From Ilyonectria destructans (Eukaryota > Ascomycota > Sordariomycetes > Hypocreales > Nectriaceae), in the NCBI GenBank assembly GCA_020740775.1, contig JAHEWK010000007.1:2294001-2358000 (forward strand): a DNA stretch of 64,000 nucleotides, written 5' to 3'. Shown here one piece after another: positions 21,814-32,901 of this stretch. How positions within the stretch are numbered: the first letter of the stretch is position 1; each line of letters opens with the position of its first letter. Below the pieces are notes generated by a model that searched no databases, was not told the origin of the DNA, and saw only the letters and a program-made list of their open reading frames with translations. A program made the position numbers and the translations under genes.

Positions 21814-23497
21814 TCATGTTCGCGACTTCTCAACATGGTCCATCTCAACCTCAGACTTATCACCATTGGCAGTGATATCCTCGGGTGCCAGTTTCCCCTG
21901 GTGATTAACGATCACATCGCCAAACTGAGCTGCGACCTCTTCAAGAGTAAGGAAGCGAGTTTCTGGGAGGAAGAAGAAATAGATGGTTCCCGCAAACACG
22001 TTGCAGGCGATAAACACGAAATAGAATTTCCATGCGATGGCGTCGAAAGCATAAGATGCCGCGTAGGAAAGCCAGATTGCTGTGATGGCCTGCGTGAAAA
22101 CCGAAAAACCGACACCGACTCCACGGAGGTCGAGCGGAAAGATCTCTGCAACGAGAACCCAATTCACACTGTTGAAGTAGAATGAGTATGCAAACGCGAA
22201 CAAGAAGATGAACGCAACTCCCGCGCGTGAGCCCGCAGGATTGTGATCGTCTTGGAAGTACTTTGACAGTGCTGTCAAAACTGAAAGCAGGAGAGCGAGG
22301 GAGAAGCTTCCTGCAATGACAGTAGTTCGTCGGGTCCAGTGGTCCGCAACGAAAAAGACGTTGATGATTTGGCCAACAACAGCCATGAATCCGTAAAGGG
22401 CACCGATGAGAAGCACAGTCTGTCCCTCGTAACCCAGAGAGTTGTACATGATGGACTGGTAGTTTTGGATGATGTTTGATCCAGAGAGCTTCATCATGTT
22501 GACGGTCAAGCAGGCCAACAGAGTACGGCGGATGTACTTGCGAGTAAACAGGTTGGTGAACCTGGCCTGGCTCTTAGTGTTTGCTTCGAGCTGGATTTGG
22601 CTGCACATTTCAGCAAATTCGGCCTCGAGCACCTCGGAACCGCGGTGGGCGTGGAGCGAGTACATGACTTTCTTGGCCTCATCGTATCGCTCTTTCGACG
22701 CCACTAGAAAGAACTTGATTAGATCCTGGACTTCTTTTATGCTTTTAAAACAGATGGAAGTTACTTACGCCAGCGTGGGGAGTATGGCAGGAAGATGGTC
22801 ATGATGGCCAGCAATAGTGCAGGGGGGATTTGCGTCGCGAGCGGGATTCGCCATTGAAGATCACCGACCGCAAAAGACCCTGCATAACCTACCCATCCAG
22901 CAAAGAAGAATCCGAGGGTATTCATGAGACTAGAGGTTTGTTAGTCCGGCTGGGAGTGGTGGGGTGTGGATAATTATCTTACCCCTTCAAACCGACAAGA
23001 AACCCACGATTCTCGGGCGGTGAGAGCTCGGCCAGGTAAACTGGGGCAGTCGGGTAAACCATGCCGGTTGAAAATCCTGAGAAGGCGCGGCCGACAATCA
23101 TCATGGCTGGGTTCTGAGCTGCGGTTTGTAGTATGGCGCCTATAACACTGACAGTTGCGCCGAAGAGTAGGGTCCAGCGTCGCGACATCTTGTCCATGCA
23201 GTACGCGGCGCCACCACTACCAAAGGCGTATCCAGCATAATAACCAGAGACAATGCCACCTTTGACTGCGACATTTTCCAAGGTCGGGCCATACATGTAG
23301 GATTTGAACGTGGCCTGGGCGATAGTCGAAGCAATAATTCCCGTGTCGATGCCGTACACGAATCTGCCCGGAACCCATATTAGTCTTTCGCCTTCAGATG
23401 CTGCAAAAGGCTAGGCTTACCCTGCCAGACTGATAGCCAAGCCGATTAAAATCGACCTGGTCGAGTTGCCACGATGTCCCGCGGCTCGTTTCGACAT
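21814..23497 (-). CDS. MFS sugar/sugar-acid transporter (sugar porter family)
   Basis: Four exons (23497-23421, 23363-22983, 22929-22769, 22703-21814) give 502 residues with the twelve hydrophobic helices of the major facilitator superfamily. Sugar-porter marks are present: GIDTGIIAS in helix 1, the DKMSRRW loop after helix 2, GRAFSGFSTGMVYPTAPVYLAE around helix 4-5, and the PETR motif after helix 12. It is expected in the plasma membrane, importing a hexose or a related polyol or acid by proton symport. It lies next to the glucarate-dehydratase-type gene, and two TTCCGTG-type sites occur upstream (24068-24126). The simplest reading is the importer of the cluster substrate; substrate specificity cannot be read from the sequence. 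Confidence 0.88.
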
Positions 23498-24517
23498 ATT
23501 GTTGGTTGTTTGACGCCGTGTCAAGGACGAAAGGGGTAATGTTGTATTGTTGTTCCGAGAATCTCCAAGGGATCAAGGGCTTGGCTTATGGGCGTTATAT
23601 TAGATCCGTTAACCCGCTGCAGGACACTATGAACTTTTGTGACAACGGCAGACCTGTAGCATTCTTATAACACGACGCCCCTGGAACGGATCCGCGTTAT
23701 CCCATGACAAATTGGCTAAGGAGAACAAACCCGTCAACTGAAAGGCTTCCCCGCATTTGGATGACACCGTACGATAGGCAGCTCCACCCCCGCATTCTAG
23801 TTTTTGGGACACTCCGAAACCCCGGAGGTTGGCCAACTTGGTGCGTTTGCAAGGTTCGGATTCTGCGGGGAAGCCCAGTTCCAGCTTAGCACATCCGACC
23901 CGATGTCTCATCCGCGGTGGTCTAGTGGTGGTCTATCCGACCGGGTCACTCGTGTCCGCGGCGGTCGGATGCGTGTTGTAGGTCCGATACTGGGCCTCTC
24001 TGCCTTATGGCGTCGCATTGTGAGTCTCCGTGAAGTTATGCCCGTGGCTAAGAAGAGGAAATGACATTTCCGTGTGAAGGCTAGATGGATCGTGATCAAC
24101 ATCACGGAAGAGAATGGATATCCGTGACCTGGGGTTGAGTTGCAGCCGTAAACTCGAGGAGGCACTCAACTACCAGTCTCGTAGACGTATCATCTTTCTT
24201 GAGCATTAATGAGGCGTTCGCGATAACTCTCTTACATGTGAATTGGCCCATGATCGTCCTTTACAACTTCCATCTGTCCGTACATGATGGATCATGGCAT
24301 AGGATAGTTGTTACCTCTATTGTGTTGGGACATTGCACAGTACATCATGCTACGGCTAATTAATTCGGCATTTGGGAAAGGGGAACCACTTGCACCTGTG
24401 TCTGATCTGGCACTTCACAGGGTTCTGATAGCCCACGTCTTGATGTCAATTTCATATTTGTGCTGAGCTTATGATCTATAGCTAATAATGTAACACTGCC
24501 AGCCTTCCGCTTTCCTC
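23498..24517. promoter_or_regulatory. upstream region of MFS gene with TTCCGTG-type motifs
   Basis: About 1 kb between the MFS start and the dehydratase stop. TTCCGTGT lies at 24068-24075, the inverse CACGGAA at 24103-24109 and ATCCGTGA near 24119. The 16-mer TTTCCGTGTGAAGGCT at 24067-24082 recurs exactly at 35314-35329. Around 23910-23975 the sequence is rich in CGG/CCG half-sites, the trinucleotide bound by Zn2Cys6 factors. Confidence 0.45.
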
Positions 24518-25789
24518 TCACCACTTCGGGATCTTCGCGGAAAAGTCAGGCTGGAACTTCCTCATGTAGGTGGTATCATCTCGCTTCCGCAGCCCACAGT
24601 CAACATATTGTTGGTGAAGCCGTGCCAACTTCTCCCTGTCGAGCTCAACCCCCAGCCCGGGTGCAGTGGGTACATTCAAGCCGCCGTCGACCCACTTCAA
24701 CGCGCCGTCGGCAATGACATCCTCGTCGCGAGGCTTCCACGGCCAGTGCGTGTCGCAAGCGTAGTCGAGATTGACCGTGGCAGATGCTAGATGCGTCATG
24801 GCGGCTAGCGAGATGCCCAAGTGGCTGTTGGAATGCATGGAGAGTCCCACGCCCCAGGTTGCGCAGATGGCCCCTAGTGTTTGGGACTTGCGCAAACCGC
24901 CCCAGAAATGGTGGTCGGAGAGAACTACCTGGACGGCGTTTTGTTGAATGGAGAGGGGGAGATGGGAGAAGGCGACAACGGCCATGTTCGTAGCTAGGGG
25001 CATCGCTGCCTCCTTGGCTACAGCAGCCATGCCTTCAATTTCGGGGGCTGGATCTTCCAAGTACTCGACAATTCCTTCCAGCTCCTTAGCGACCCATTTA
25101 GAGGTCTCGACAGTCCACGCAGCATTGGGATCCAGCCTCAGCGGCAGACCAGGAAATGCCTCGTGCAGTGCTTTGATAGCGGCAACCTCTTCAGCTGGCG
25201 GGAAAACGCCACCCTTGAGCTTGATAGCCTTGAAGCCGTACTCGTCTATGATTTTCTGCGCTTGTTTCACCACGCCAGCCGCGTCAAGTGCCGCGCCGTA
25301 CTCGTCATCAGGCTCGCCTGGATGGCCTGGCCACTTGTAAAACAGGTACGCTGAGTATTGGACATTGTCTCTCACGCGGCCGCCGAGCAATTCGCTCACG
25401 GGCACGCCGGCCATCTTGCCCTGAATATCAAGACAGGCAACCTCAAAAGGAGAAAAGACTTTATCCGTGACAGATGCCGTGGTGACCATGCCGGCCATGC
25501 CATCGCCGCCAGTAGTGGAGTCGCCAGCCAGACAGTCGACGCATATCTTGTAAATGGAATTCGTGTCGTACACTGAGCGCCCTTTGATGCGGTCGGCTGC
25601 TAGTTGCAGGCGACCCAGGTGGGTCGAATCGCCGTAGGATTCGCCTAAGCCGTACGCATCGTCGGTGACGATCTCAATGATGCTGCGCAATGCGAACGGC
25701 TCATGCACACCGACACTATTCAGCAGGGGCATATCGTGGAATGCCACGGGTGTGATGATGACATCCTTGATAACTCCACGGCGAGACAT
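24518..25789 (-). CDS. glucarate dehydratase-type enolase-superfamily enzyme
   Basis: A single exon of 423 residues. The ORF starts upstream at TTG; the ATG at 25789 is used. Enolase-superfamily members of this type remove water from a sugar diacid; glucarate dehydratase makes 5-keto-4-deoxyglucarate. Key residues match the glucarate dehydratase pattern: K190 and K192 in AIKLKGG, metal ligands D220 (LRLDPNAAW), E245 (YLEDPAPE) and N268 (LATNM), the D292 segment SDHHFW, and catalytic H319 in SMHSNSHLG. The start ITPVAFHDMPLLN and the ending CDTHWPW, PGLGVELD and GLRKRDD also agree with it. It is intronless and close to bacterial enzymes in pattern, so ancient bacterial acquisition is possible. 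It is head to head with a Zn2Cys6 regulator (379 bp). Galactarate or another diacid remains possible as substrate. Confidence 0.88.
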   Translation of the reverse strand: MSRRGVIKDVIITPVAFHDMPLLNSVGVHEPFALRSIIEIVTDDAYGLGESYGDSTHLGRLQLAADRIKGRSVYDTNSIYKICVDCLAGDSTTGGDGMAGMVTTASVTDKVFSPFEVACLDIQGKMAGVPVSELLGGRVRDNVQYSAYLFYKWPGHPGEPDDEYGAALDAAGVVKQAQKIIDEYGFKAIKLKGGVFPPAEEVAAIKALHEAFPGLPLRLDPNAAWTVETSKWVAKELEGIVEYLEDPAPEIEGMAAVAKEAAMPLATNMAVVAFSHLPLSIQQNAVQVVLSDHHFWGGLRKSQTLGAICATWGVGLSMHSNSHLGISLAAMTHLASATVNLDYACDTHWPWKPRDEDVIADGALKWVDGGLNVPTAPGLGVELDREKLARLHQQYVDCGLRKRDDTTYMRKFQPDFSAKIPKW

Positions 25790-26168
25790 GATTCCTGATT
25801 GCAAGAGACAACTCGGTGGGACGCGCTAGCCTGCAGGTTTGCAGAGAGCTAAGAAACATTCAACGGAATTGACTGGTCTTTTTAATAACCCGACAATGAG
25901 CTGATTCGGACGGCGGCAGTACGAATACTCGGCAAGTTGACGCGCAGCGAGTCATGGCCGTAAATCACGGTTGCATTCGGGGTAGTTTCCGTGTCATGCG
26001 GACGCAATAGAGGGGTTTACAAGGATCGGCAGACTAACAACTCCCGCGGATGTCGGCGTCGGATCGGATGAGCTCCTCCGAGATTCAGCCCTCGCAACAT
26101 TGCTCCTCTACAGTTTCGTGGATGGTGCCGCTGTTCCGAGTTGCTTGCCAGGACTATCGGATCACACA
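25790..26168. promoter_or_regulatory. divergent promoter: dehydratase / regulator 1
   Basis: 379 bp between two divergent ATGs, with TTCCGTGT at 25987-25994. Candidate site of autoregulation and enzyme control. Confidence 0.5.
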
Positions 26169-28928
26169 ATGGACGACTCTTCAGCAACGTCATATCCTCG
26201 GAGCCAGGGCGCATCCGACCCCCACGAAGACGGCCGCCCGGCGAAGCGGCCGAGAGAAGACCCTGTGCGGGCACGCGTAAGCAGAGCCTGCGATCGTTGC
26301 AAAGCGTGAGTTGTTCCCTGGTCTCGTATCGTCTGCAAACCGGCTAATGCAATTGTACCAAGGCGGAAATCTCGATGTTCCGGAACTTGGCCGTGTGTCT
26401 TCTGTTCCCACCTGAAGCTCGACTGTCAATTCACTGCGGCCCATCGACGGGGTCAGCTTCTTCCTACAATTGATAGTGAGAGTAGCAACCCTCTGCAGAA
26501 ACAATTGTCGGGACAAGTACGTCCGTCGTTGTCCATCGAGGCCACCTCCAAACCGGGGAGTAGCTCCAATGGCGGCGATCGCAGAGAATCATTCGCCGAC
26601 ATGGCATCCTCCCGGTTGACCCCGACCGTTTCTGCAGACTTGGACCTGGCATCACCAACAGCGACGCGGTCCGTAGTTGAGATCCGGTCTGATGATAATC
26701 CGAGTCGCAATGTCAGGCGCAAGGCCCAGACAAGTGACCAGGTTGCTCCTCATTCAATGCGCAACTCTCCCGAGCCGTCACAAACCGATGAGCAAGGTCA
26801 TTATGTCGGCCCCGCGTCCGGTGTTTCGTTTCTTTTGCGCATTCAGCGAAAGCTACAGATCCAGTCTCCAGGGTACTTGAACTCCTCGGTCTTCAACTTT
26901 GGAGATCGGCCGCTACCAGGGCACGATACATCATTCGCGATCCTGCCGCCAAAGCCTCTAGCGGAGTCTATGGTAAGGCGGTATTTTGACTTTGCAGCTG
27001 CGACGCACCGTTTCTTGCATCGCCCATCCATAGAGGCATGGCTCGAGGAATTATACGAGACAAACGGAGCTATGCTATATCAGGAGTCGGCTCGGAGTCG
27101 GACTGCCTTGCTCTTTATGGTGTTTGCGCAATCAAACAACTACCGGAGCCGATCGCATACTGACACAAAAGACTGGACTGCAGAGTCAGCCGAAACAGGG
27201 TAAGTAAGGTGTAACCACCGTGGGCAATAGACAATTTTCAAGGCGTTAATAACTTTTCGTCCAGCGCTCGGTTTTTTGCGGTTGCAGAACACCAACTATC
27301 CATGGAAAAAGGCGAGATACGACTAGCAAACGTTCAAGCACGGTTAGCACAGTGCTTTTACCTCTTAGCACAGTCGCGGCTCAACCATTGCTGGACGCTC
27401 TTCGGGATCACGGCGCACCTCGTGTTGGCGCTGGGAATACATCGGAAATCTCGCGTCGATCTTGAGAGCTCGAACCGAGTCGATTACATTGACCTGGAGT
27501 GTAGGAAGCGGACTTTCTGGTGCGCCTACAACCTCAATACATACCTGAGTGCCGCGCTGGGAAGGCCCATGACATTCCATGATGAATGGATTGACCAAGA
27601 GTTGCCGCTTTGCGTTGACGACGAACAACTTCGCCAAAGCCCTGGCCCACCACCAGCGGTTCTTGGGCCGTCAATAACATCGGCTACGGTAGCTCAAATC
27701 AAGTAAGTTTCTTCTGTTGGATTTTATGTCTTTCAGTATTCGAAGCGTTTCCGGTACTGCCATGCTAATCAGGACTATCAGGTTGTCCAGAATACTCGCT
27801 GGAATTCTGCGAGCCCTCTACGGCATTCACCCTCGATCGACCGAAGAGCATTTCACACTTGCTGCAAAATTCAACCGGGAACTATCAAAATGGCGAGAAG
27901 ATATCGCGTATCTACTCGATACAGACGGAAGCTCGGCCATGTTTGTCAAGCTGGTCCTGCGACAGCGCGATGTTCTTAAACTCGCCTATTGGCATGCTCA
28001 AATCCTTGTTCACAGGCCATTCTTGCTAAAGTCTTTCACAAGTCTGGCAAACTATGGGGTGCACGGCGAGTTGTTATCATCCAGGCCACAGGAAATGCAA
28101 CAAAACATTAAAATTTGTATCGATGCTGCAACGCAGATCACCGAGCATATTGATCGTATCAACGCCGCCGGCGAGTTTTATAGCACACTATTCGTATGTG
28201 CACCTGCATCAGTCTACTTTTTCTGCCATGAAATTCTTTCGAAAGAACTAACCATCGGCCTTACTAGTTCATCCCGTATTATGGCTTCAGCGCCGTTGTT
28301 ATCCTTTACGTTTATGCCATCCAGCAACGGTCAGAGCTTCCTGAAAGTTACACGAGATATTTCCGCTTGGCCTCGAAATGTCATGCTCAACTTGAGAGCA
28401 TTGCAGTAAAAGGATCGCTGATGCAACGATACGGAGTGGTCTTGCAGGAATTGCGCCTTGAAGTACTTCGAAACAATAGTTACCTCGCGTCGGTGTCGAC
28501 CCCGCGAGCTGGAGGAGGATCCGTTGGGGATGAGAGTCGCTTAGGACAACCCGAGGGTGCACAAAATTCTCAAGCGAATGAAACGAGCATAGGGCAACAG
28601 TCTGGTGATGCAAGTTTGGCCGTAAATACCAGCGGCTTGGGAGTGCGAGACAATCGAGACTTTGACTGTCAAGGCGGGGGAACTCAGCCTAGTGGAGATA
28701 TGTCTACAACTTCTACAAGTGCGATGGATGTTGTTGATGGTGGTTTAGCGCACATGGCTAGTTGGGGCCAGTTTGATTCTCTGGTAAGTTGAACTTGTTC
28801 GCTCTGAGATAGCAGAATGACTGACAAGGTCTGCGGTGTAGGTCACAGGCGGCACGGGAACTTTGGATGCGATTCCTCAGAGCGACATATGGGACACCAT
28901 CAACGCTACTGGGTTCAATACTTGGTGA
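26169..28928 (+). CDS. Zn2Cys6 transcription factor, paralogue 1 (cluster regulator candidate)
   Basis: A multi-exon gene with introns near 26307-26362, 27200-27264, 27703-27780, 28193-28268 and 28786-28842. The first intron splits the zinc cluster, which when joined reads CDRCKARKSRC, CVFC and a final Cys: a complete C6 motif at about residues 42-70. Basic residues precede it. The fungal-specific domain begins with GPASGVSFLLRIQRKL, followed by RYFDFAAATHRFLHRPS and QARLAQCFYLLAQSRLNHCW. The C-terminus is Gly/Ser/Thr-rich and ends near a WGQFDSL motif, a likely activation region. Regulator 2 at 32902-35259 shares the same segments, intron in the zinc finger included, so the two are paralogues. 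Being divergent from the dehydratase gene suggests it controls that gene. Confidence 0.88.
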
Positions 28929-29364
28929 AGGTTTTGTACGATAAGCTTAGTAACTCAGCGATATTATCATTATTGAACTTGGTTCAGTAAGCTGTAGTTG
29001 CAAGCGTAAATTGTCAATCGCATTATAGATTGTAATGGGGGATAATGTGCTCCATCATGAAGTGACAGTCATCACTTGGTAGCATAATATGAACTTTGCT
29101 ATTCGCACACACTATTATCCTAATAAAGCAGTTTAGGAAATGAAGTTTCGTAAGACTAATTCTTAGTATTTATGCCTCATAATCGTTTGATTTTATTTTA
29201 TTTATTACGTCCGAATCAATAACAAACGCAACCATTTAGTCTTATCATGTACCCTTTGATTACAAGTATGGTAGGTACCTTAGTCCAGCTGTGGCTTTGG
29301 TCAATGGGCTTGTACCTGCATGCGAGCAGTAGATCATTGTATTTAACTTCTTCTAAAGAGGTGT
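28929..29364. other. AT-rich intergenic with MITE end
   Basis: No gene. A copy of the MITE end sequence TTGCTATTCGCA lies at 29096-29107, followed by AT-rich sequence. Confidence 0.45.
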
Positions 29365-30495
29365 CTACTCCTTCGCACCCGTGAGCCGCTTGTTAACGGC
29401 TGTGAGGATGATGTAGAGTGTTTCGATTGTGGCCACATTAATACCTAGCTCTCTACCCTTTCTTACAGGATAACCCAGGATGATGTCCACCTCCATAGGG
29501 TTTCCCTTTTCGTAGTCTGCTCGCATGCTGCTCCCAATAGGCGGCATTCTCAAAATTCTGGTGAAAAGCCTGTCTATCAACTCGTACTCAATCGGTACTT
29601 CGAGCGCCCTAGCGACATCGATGACTTCCTTCATCACCTTTTTCGTCATCGGCGTCGAGTCTTCGGACGAACTGAGCCAAGAATGCGTGTCCATGAGCGT
29701 GAGCGTAGTCAATGGATTCCATGCAGCGTTCCACACTACCTTTTCCCACCGCTGCACTTGGATGTTGGGCACAATTTGGAATACTGTTTTTCCAGTAGTC
29801 AACAGCGACGCGAACTGGTCGAGGCGCGCAGTCTCCTGGGCTTGTTCAGCGGTTCTATTTGGGTATAATCCGATTTGCATATCCTCGGACTTGGTGTGTG
29901 TAATGATGCCAGGTTGTGGTTGGCGTGCGCCGACCCAGGTCTAAACTGCGTTAGGGGATGTGAGACAGAGGAGGCAGGTAGACAAACCACGCATGATAAG
30001 ATGGTTGTGGTGGGGAAGGTGTTGCGAAATGGTTCCTCATTACCAACTCCATTCTGGATGATGACTATTGTCGTCCTCTTCTCATCAACACCAGGCTCAA
30101 TCTGAGGAGGGACGCTGGACTGGTCGATGGCTTTGTGTGCACAGACAATGTAGTCGAACTTATGGCCTGCCTCGGCAGCTGTTTCCACCACTTCATCAAC
30201 ATGTCAGTACGTTTTCACCTCTTTTATTTTATAAGTACTAACCTTTGTGGGGCCGCACATGGTGTTCGCCATGGTTTTGGCTTGTGATCTTGATTCCATT
30301 CGCCTTGACGGCATCGTAATTAGACCGGGCAACAGCGGTGAGGCGGACGTTCTCGCTACGGCTCAAGATGAATGCATAAAATGAGCCGATTCTAGCCAAT
30401 CACATCAGCATTGTTCCTCTTTGAAGATCTGGCTGCTCTGTTATCACATACGCTCCCAGCCCGTATAGTAGCACTTCCAAGGGAGGGGTGCTCAT
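29365..30495 (-). CDS. ketopantoate reductase (PanE/ApbA) family oxidoreductase
   Basis: Four exons (30495-30452, 30391-30243, 30190-29988, 29940-29365) encode 323 residues. The N-terminal NADP-binding motif GLGAIGS is split by the first intron. VCAHKAID and IIQNGVGNEE follow, the latter being the family NGxGN signature. The all-helical C-terminal domain contains RWEKVVWNAAWNPLTTLT, with the conserved catalytic Lys and Asn, and the late MRADYEKGNPMEVD motif. True ketopantoate reductase makes pantoate for CoA, but fungi carry several paralogues of unknown substrate that reduce other 2-oxo acids. Its position inside the sugar-acid cluster suggests a 2-keto or semialdehyde acid, for example an intermediate of 5-keto-4-deoxyglucarate breakdown. 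It is cytosolic by absence of targeting signals. Confidence 0.87.
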
Positions 30496-31507
30496 TTTGA
30501 TTCAGACTTTCGGGTGATCAGTAGTGCTCCTGTCGTAGGTCTCTGGCTCAAGTCTCACAGCGTGCTAATAGCCGAAGGATCTTCAGGCTCTGCGTCCAGG
30601 CTGGATGTGTTCTCGGATCCAATTGAGGGGTTACTGAATGTGGAGTTGCAGTCGGTCGGATCGGACCACGGCAAGTCGCCTTGCTGTAGGGTAACGTATG
30701 TTCTTGACCCACCTCCATCCGACGTGCATATCCGTGCCGCGGAGACTCCAAATCCCCGCATTTAGACGTGATGTTACTCTTCCATCCGCCGTCAAGGGTG
30801 TGGGCTTCCAACAGGTGACCGGTAAGAGCAAATTGAGTGTGCCGAGCTGGATGGTGTAACGCTATAATCTAGTGCATCTGAATTAGTCAACAAGTGATTG
30901 GGATCTTACCATGAAGTCAGACTTGTTTCACCAAGGTCGGGCATACAGGGCATTTGCGCTGATGTAAACACAAACTTGAGGTGGAAGCGCTGCGGTAATG
31001 TGCATGTACTGCCAGACGTACAAGGCGTCTTCTCATCGGATATTCGACCTATACTTTACACCTAGTACATACCAAGAGGTTAGGGTGCCCTAGTACATAC
31101 ATACCCAGAGGGGGGACTAGAAGCTCAACAGTAAAAAAAAACACCAACAATAGTATCAACAATACAGACCATATACCCAGTCCATTCAAAGGTCAACAGT
31201 TTACTCGGACAGATTAAGGTTTCTAGTCCAACTGGTTACCTTTTGCAATACCTCAATGAGCTGCAGTAACAGCTGCATCTTGAAAAAGCTAGATCTGCTG
31301 GAAAAGCTAGATCTTGGAAAAGCTAGATCTGCTGGAAAACACCTAGTACAAACAAATGACATATTCTTGGATCTTAGGCTTGCCTATCTTTATAATGAAC
31401 GTAATTTAATAAATATGATGAGGATGATTATTAGCAGGATTGAGGTCTATAGTTTCTTATGCGAATAGCAATAAGTAGGTGTGCGAATAGTAATACTCAT
31501 TTCTTGA
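30496..31507. other. intergenic holding a retroposon-like insertion and MITE ends
   Basis: 1 kb without a gene. The left part serves the reductase promoter. 31073-31338 is a dispersed repeat with flanking direct repeats. MITE-type ends lie at about 31450-31498. Confidence 0.55.
31073..31338. mobile_element. short retroposon-like repeat, copy 1 (less mutated)
   Basis: This 266-bp segment is closely similar to 55870-56120. It is flanked by 15-bp direct repeats matching at 14 positions (ACACCTAGTACATAC at 31058-31072, ACACCTAGTACAAAC at 31339-31353). Both copies start at the same CAAGAGG(T). The right end carries three tandem AAAAGCTAGATCT-type units. No coding capacity. Variable-length target duplications of this size are typical of target-primed non-LTR retroposition. 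Confidence 0.6.
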
Positions 31508-32452
31508 CTATAGACCGGCCTCTATGCTCACTAGACTCGCGATTCCCGACTCAATAGCCTTCTTTTCGGCGTCACTAGGCGCAAGGTACGGCCGTCTGGG
31601 CTCCAACTTCGCCACAGCTCCCTCAATCCCCGCGGCCTTGGCAGTGTTAAGCGCCGCCGCATACTTGACGGATGAAATACCGGCCTTGCAAGGCTGCTCC
31701 GCGAGCGCGGCTTTCTTGTGCAAGTCCATTGCCTCTTGGAACTTGCCCTCGTTGTATAGATTGTAAATGTGCACGATCGTCTTGGGGAACACGTTGGCGA
31801 ATCCCGCGATGGTTCCCATGGAGCCCGCAGCCAAGCCGCCGATGAGGAAATCCGACTGTCCTCCATACGTCGCGAACTCATCTGCTGGGAGCTCAGCCGC
31901 AAGACGGGTGATCTTGGCCACCGCACCGCAGGTCAGCTTCACGCCGACGATTTTGCTGTGCGTCTTGGCTAGCCTAGCAATAGTCGCCGAGTCTAGATCA
32001 ATCCCGTTGCAGACAGTCGGGAAGTTGTAGATGACGATGGGGAGCGCGCTCTCCTTGGCAACGTCATTAAAGAAGTTGTCGATGACTGCCGGCGTCGTCT
32101 GCTTCCCGAAGTAGGCGGGGGGCAGAAGCAGGACATAATTTGCGCCGGCATCAGCTGCGTCGGCGATAAACTCCAAGACCTGCTTTGTTCCATGACCACC
32201 TACGCCAGCCATGATGGGGTAGGATGGCCCGACTGCTTTCCGCGCTGTTTCGAGCAGAGTCTTCCGCTCCTCACGCGTCAGAAGAAAGGTCTCGGCATTG
32301 GTACCAAGCACAACCAGTCCCGCAAGACCAGTTTTTGACATGTACGAGTAGTACTTGGCCTGGGATTCCGTGTCCAGCGAGTCAGTGCTGTGGTCGAAGA
32401 AGGTGATTGTGGGGGCCCAGACGCCGCTTGGTGGTACTTTGGGGAATGACAT
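31508..32452 (-). CDS. DapA/dihydrodipicolinate-synthase-fold aldolase or dehydratase
   Basis: A single exon of 314 residues starting at ATG 32452. The class I aldolase residues are present: the substrate-binding GTNAE loop (50-54), Tyr142 in the YNFP motif, and Schiff-base Lys172 in GVKLTCG. Members of this fold split or dehydrate 2-oxo acids: 4-hydroxy-2-oxoglutarate aldolase, 2-keto-3-deoxy-sugar-acid aldolases and 5-keto-4-deoxyglucarate dehydratase. With a glucarate-dehydratase-type gene in the cluster, the natural substrate is 5-keto-4-deoxyglucarate. The enzyme could cleave it to pyruvate plus tartronate semialdehyde, or dehydrate and decarboxylate it to 2-oxoglutarate semialdehyde; sequence alone does not decide. 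It is head to head with regulator 2. No targeting signal is visible, so it is probably cytosolic. Confidence 0.88.
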   Translation of the reverse strand: MSFPKVPPSGVWAPTITFFDHSTDSLDTESQAKYYSYMSKTGLAGLVVLGTNAETFLLTREERKTLLETARKAVGPSYPIMAGVGGHGTKQVLEFIADAADAGANYVLLLPPAYFGKQTTPAVIDNFFNDVAKESALPIVIYNFPTVCNGIDLDSATIARLAKTHSKIVGVKLTCGAVAKITRLAAELPADEFATYGGQSDFLIGGLAAGSMGTIAGFANVFPKTIVHIYNLYNEGKFQEAMDLHKKAALAEQPCKAGISSVKYAAALNTAKAAGIEGAVAKLEPRRPYLAPSDAEKKAIESGIASLVSIEAGL

Positions 32453-32901
32453 GATGGCTGATACTGGGTCAAGATGGGCTGATGTATTACGGAGAAGGGC
32501 AGATTCTAGGGTTCAAGGTAGGCTGAGATACTTAAAGGTGGATGGAGGGTGGCCACAAGGGTATCCGTGTATTCTTCCCCGCTCTGAGATACGTTTGTGA
32601 GTGCTCCGTGAATCAACTGAACCGGCCAATCGAGTACAATTAACCGTCGTCACCGCGTCGTCTCGTCTGCGAGTTTAATTCACGGACTGGATCCGATGTG
32701 TTTGTCAAGGGTCAGGAGCATTTCCGACGGATAAATGTAGCTGCCCTTCCGACGGAAAAACCCCATCCGTCACGACGCGCCAAGTCTGCCACCACGGAAC
32801 CAGCTGCGCTCACCACCGAGGGGAAATCACTCACACGTCACAAACGACGCGAAAGACAACCATCCCATCCGTGTTTTCGGAGCAAGGGGCAGCGGATCCT
32901 A
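32453..32901. promoter_or_regulatory. divergent promoter: DapA-fold enzyme / regulator 2
   Basis: 449 bp between divergent ATGs. ATCCGTGT occurs at 32563-32570 and 32867-32874, and CACGGAA at 32793-32799. These are near-copies of the TTCCGTGT motif of the neighbouring promoters. Confidence 0.5.

Noticed and set aside
23910..23975. tRNA-like A box (TGGTCTAGTGG)
   Set aside because: No B box or T arm follows; CGG-rich promoter sequence is a better reading.
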